23,134 bases of DNA from Aureococcus anophagefferens (lineage: Eukaryota; Sar; Pelagophyceae; Pelagomonadales; Pelagomonadaceae). The DNA is taken from assembly GCF_000186865.1 (NCBI RefSeq), contig NW_008705577.1, forward strand, positions 701,954-725,087, written 5' to 3'. Positions 21,685 through 23,134 of the stretch are shown here, in pieces; position 1 is the stretch's first letter, and each line of letters begins with the position of its first letter. A program made the translations under genes and the position numbers. The notes beneath the pieces were generated by a model. The model did no database searches and was not told the DNA's origin. It was given only the letters and a program-made list of their open reading frames with translations.

Positions 21685-23134
21685 CTACGGGGTAGCGTCG
21701 GACGCGACCTCGAGGGGCACGTCGACGAGCGCGGCGTCCTCGACCGGCGCCTCGCCGCCGCCGTCGACGGGCGCCTCCCCATCTTCGACCTCCTCCGCGG
21801 GCTCCGGCGCCTCGCCGCCGTCGTCGTCCGCCCCGGGCGCCTCGCCGCCGCCGCCGTCCGGCGCGCCGTCGTCCTCCTTGCGCTCGGCGCCCGGCGGCGG
21901 CGCGGTCGGACTCGCGGCGTGTTCGGACCACTTCGTCTCGCCGGTGCGCGTCGAGTAGAGGTAGGGGACGCCGTCGTCCGTGTGGTGGATGACCCACTCC
22001 GTCGGGCTCGCCGGATCGGTCCAGCGCGTCTCGCCCGTCGCCGTGTTGTAGAAGTACTCGGTCCCCTGGTCGTCGAGGTGGGTCGTCCACGTCGGCGCCG
22101 GCGACGCGGGCGCGTCGCGCGTCGCGGGCGCGTCGTCGGCGAAGCGCGCGGTCTTCGGCGCCGCGCTCGCCGCGCGCGGGCGGGCGCTCCGCTCCTTCCG
22201 CGCGGCGCTCGCGGCCGGCGACGCGACGGACGACCGGCGGCTGGTCTCGAGCACGCTCTTCGCGCGCCGCTGGCCGGCCGCGTCGTAGAGCCGGACGCCG
22301 TGGCGCTCCGCGCCCGCGCGGAGCGCCGCTTCGTTCGCCGTCGGCGTCGAGGAGCGCTTCCGGATGGGGTTCAGCTCGAGCTCCCGGGCCTTCGCCGCGT
22401 CGCCGGGCTCCCGCTCGGCGACCTTCTTCGGCGACGGCGCGAAGAAGGCCAGGGAGCGCCGCGGCGACAGCTTCGAGAGCGCGCGGACGGCCCGCTTCCC
22501 CCGGCTCGCGGCCTCGGCGCCGAAGGCGCGGAGGGCCCGCGTGTAGAGCACCTTGGCCAGGTCCGCGACCTGGACGACGAGCATGACCGCGGCGACGAGC
22601 GAGAACTCGCGGAAGAGCGCCGTCAGCGCGAGCGCCGCGCCGAGGCCGTCGCGCGCGAGCGTCGCCGCGAGCGCCGCGCGCGAGATCCGCACCGTGGGGA
22701 ACCTACCAAGCATGACAGTGACGATTTCTCACTGTTTTCCCACCCGAAATCTCTCGAAAATCGTCACAGGACGCTGCGCCGGAACCCGTCCGCGGACCGC
22801 TTCCCCGCGTGCCAGGGGAAGAGGGGCAGCAGCTCCATGTCGAGGACGGCGAGGGGCGCCATGACGCGGAAGAGGACCGCGTGGCCCTTGGCGAGGTTTG
22901 GCTCGAGCAGGGGCTCGCCGCGGCGCTTCCGCCGCTTGTAGAGGCGGACGAGGACGACGACCGCGAGCACCCAGGCCGCGTAGACGCCGAGGACCTGGAG
23001 GAGGAAGAGGCCCCGGTGGGAGCCGTAGAGCTCCCAGGCGAAGCACGCGCAGAAGCCGTCGTTGACGAGCGACAGGAAGAGGAGCACGCGCCGCTTGTTC
23101 GGGTCGATCATCGGGGACGCGAAGGCGATGGCCG
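21685..23134 (-). CDS. Multi-pass membrane protein with two WW domains, 5' truncated
   Basis: Exons: beyond 23134 to 22786, then 22702-21685 (stop TAG 21687-21685). There is an ATG at 23111, but the frame continues open above it (AIAFASPMIDPNKRR) to the window edge, so the gene probably starts outside. The N-terminal part has about four hydrophobic helices (LLFLSLVNDGFCACFAW; FLLQVLGVYAAWVLAVVVLV; AVLFRVMAPLAVLDMELLPL; FSLVAAVMLVVQVADLAKVL, the last in exon 2). A basic Ser-rich cytoplasmic linker follows, then WW domain 1 (TWTTHLDDQGTEYFYNTATG, then ETRWTDP) and WW domain 2 (EWVIHHTDDGVPYLYSTRTG, then ETKWSEH). WW domains bind proline-rich ligands. The tail is acidic, with GGGEAP repeats. The partner and role are unknown. 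Confidence 0.72.
22703..22785 (-). other. 83-bp GT-AG intron with internal inverted repeats (possible mini-introner)
   Basis: On the minus strand it runs from GTTCCGGCGCAGCG to CATGCTTGGTAG and is followed by GTTCC again, a 5-bp direct repeat at donor and exon start. A perfect 10-bp inverted repeat, GTGACGATTT (22718-22727) and AAATCGTCAC (22758-22767), spans most of it; a second hairpin, ACAGTGA-7 nt-TCACTGT, lies at 22715-22735. Splicing joins SADG to FPTVRISR in frame (phase 2) and skips a TGA. Confidence 0.75.

Overview
This is nuclear DNA from a eukaryote, most likely a marine stramenopile (heterokont) alga of the pelagophyte type such as Aureococcus. That assignment is an inference from very high G+C with G/C-rich third positions, almost no intergenic space, spliceosomal introns, a heterokont-style bipartite targeting leader on an acyltransferase, and above all several ~150-210 bp low-GC introns that behave as transposons. 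Such introner elements are known from Aureococcus and Micromonas.

Layout: sixteen protein genes are supported. Left part: 5'-truncated F-box-like/RCC1-repeat protein (+, to 2527); NAD(P)-binding oxidoreductase (-, 2537-3394); DcpS scavenger decapping enzyme (+, 3519-4460); a 107-bp x 2 array of back-to-back hairpins (4481-4693); basic nuclear-type protein (-, 4798-5472); small acidic protein (+, 5720-6181). Middle: XPF/ERCC4 repair endonuclease (+, 6506-9436); ionotropic-glutamate-receptor-like channel (-, 9433-11547); Mpv17/PMP22 protein (+, 11807-12533); 1-acylglycerol-3-phosphate acyltransferase (-, 12575-13519); unknown protein (-, 13701-14654); PhyH-type Fe/2OG dioxygenase (+, 14824-15666); secreted, possibly glycosyltransferase-like protein (-, 15663-17153). 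Right part: histidine phosphatase/phosphoglycerate-mutase-like gene with a frameshift (-, 17216-17874); large protein with two PH-like domains (+, 18156-21667); multi-pass membrane protein with two WW domains (-, 21685 to beyond the right edge).

The genes do not form an operon or pathway. They alternate in strand: divergent pairs share short promoters of about 125-280 bp, and convergent pairs end within a few bases of each other or overlap by four bases at their stop codons.

The most interesting material is structural. Five long introns (1832-2031, 7091-7245, 8792-9002, 19566-19757, 20758-20968) carry target-site duplications of about 8 bp. Four of them have clear terminal inverted repeats; 7091-7245 is degenerate. 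The element end supplies the 3' splice site and the duplicated target supplies a GT or GC 5' splice site. One family is present in both orientations and is spliced out in both. Two families with different ends share a ~49 bp core. Separately, the Mpv17 gene needs three ~60 bp GC-AG mini-introns that begin alike. The hairpin array between the convergent DcpS and 4798-5472 genes shows stem changes that keep pairing, and I do not recognise it. Three reading-frame breaks are also present; they may be assembly errors or real lesions. All functional calls were made by eye from motifs, with no database search.
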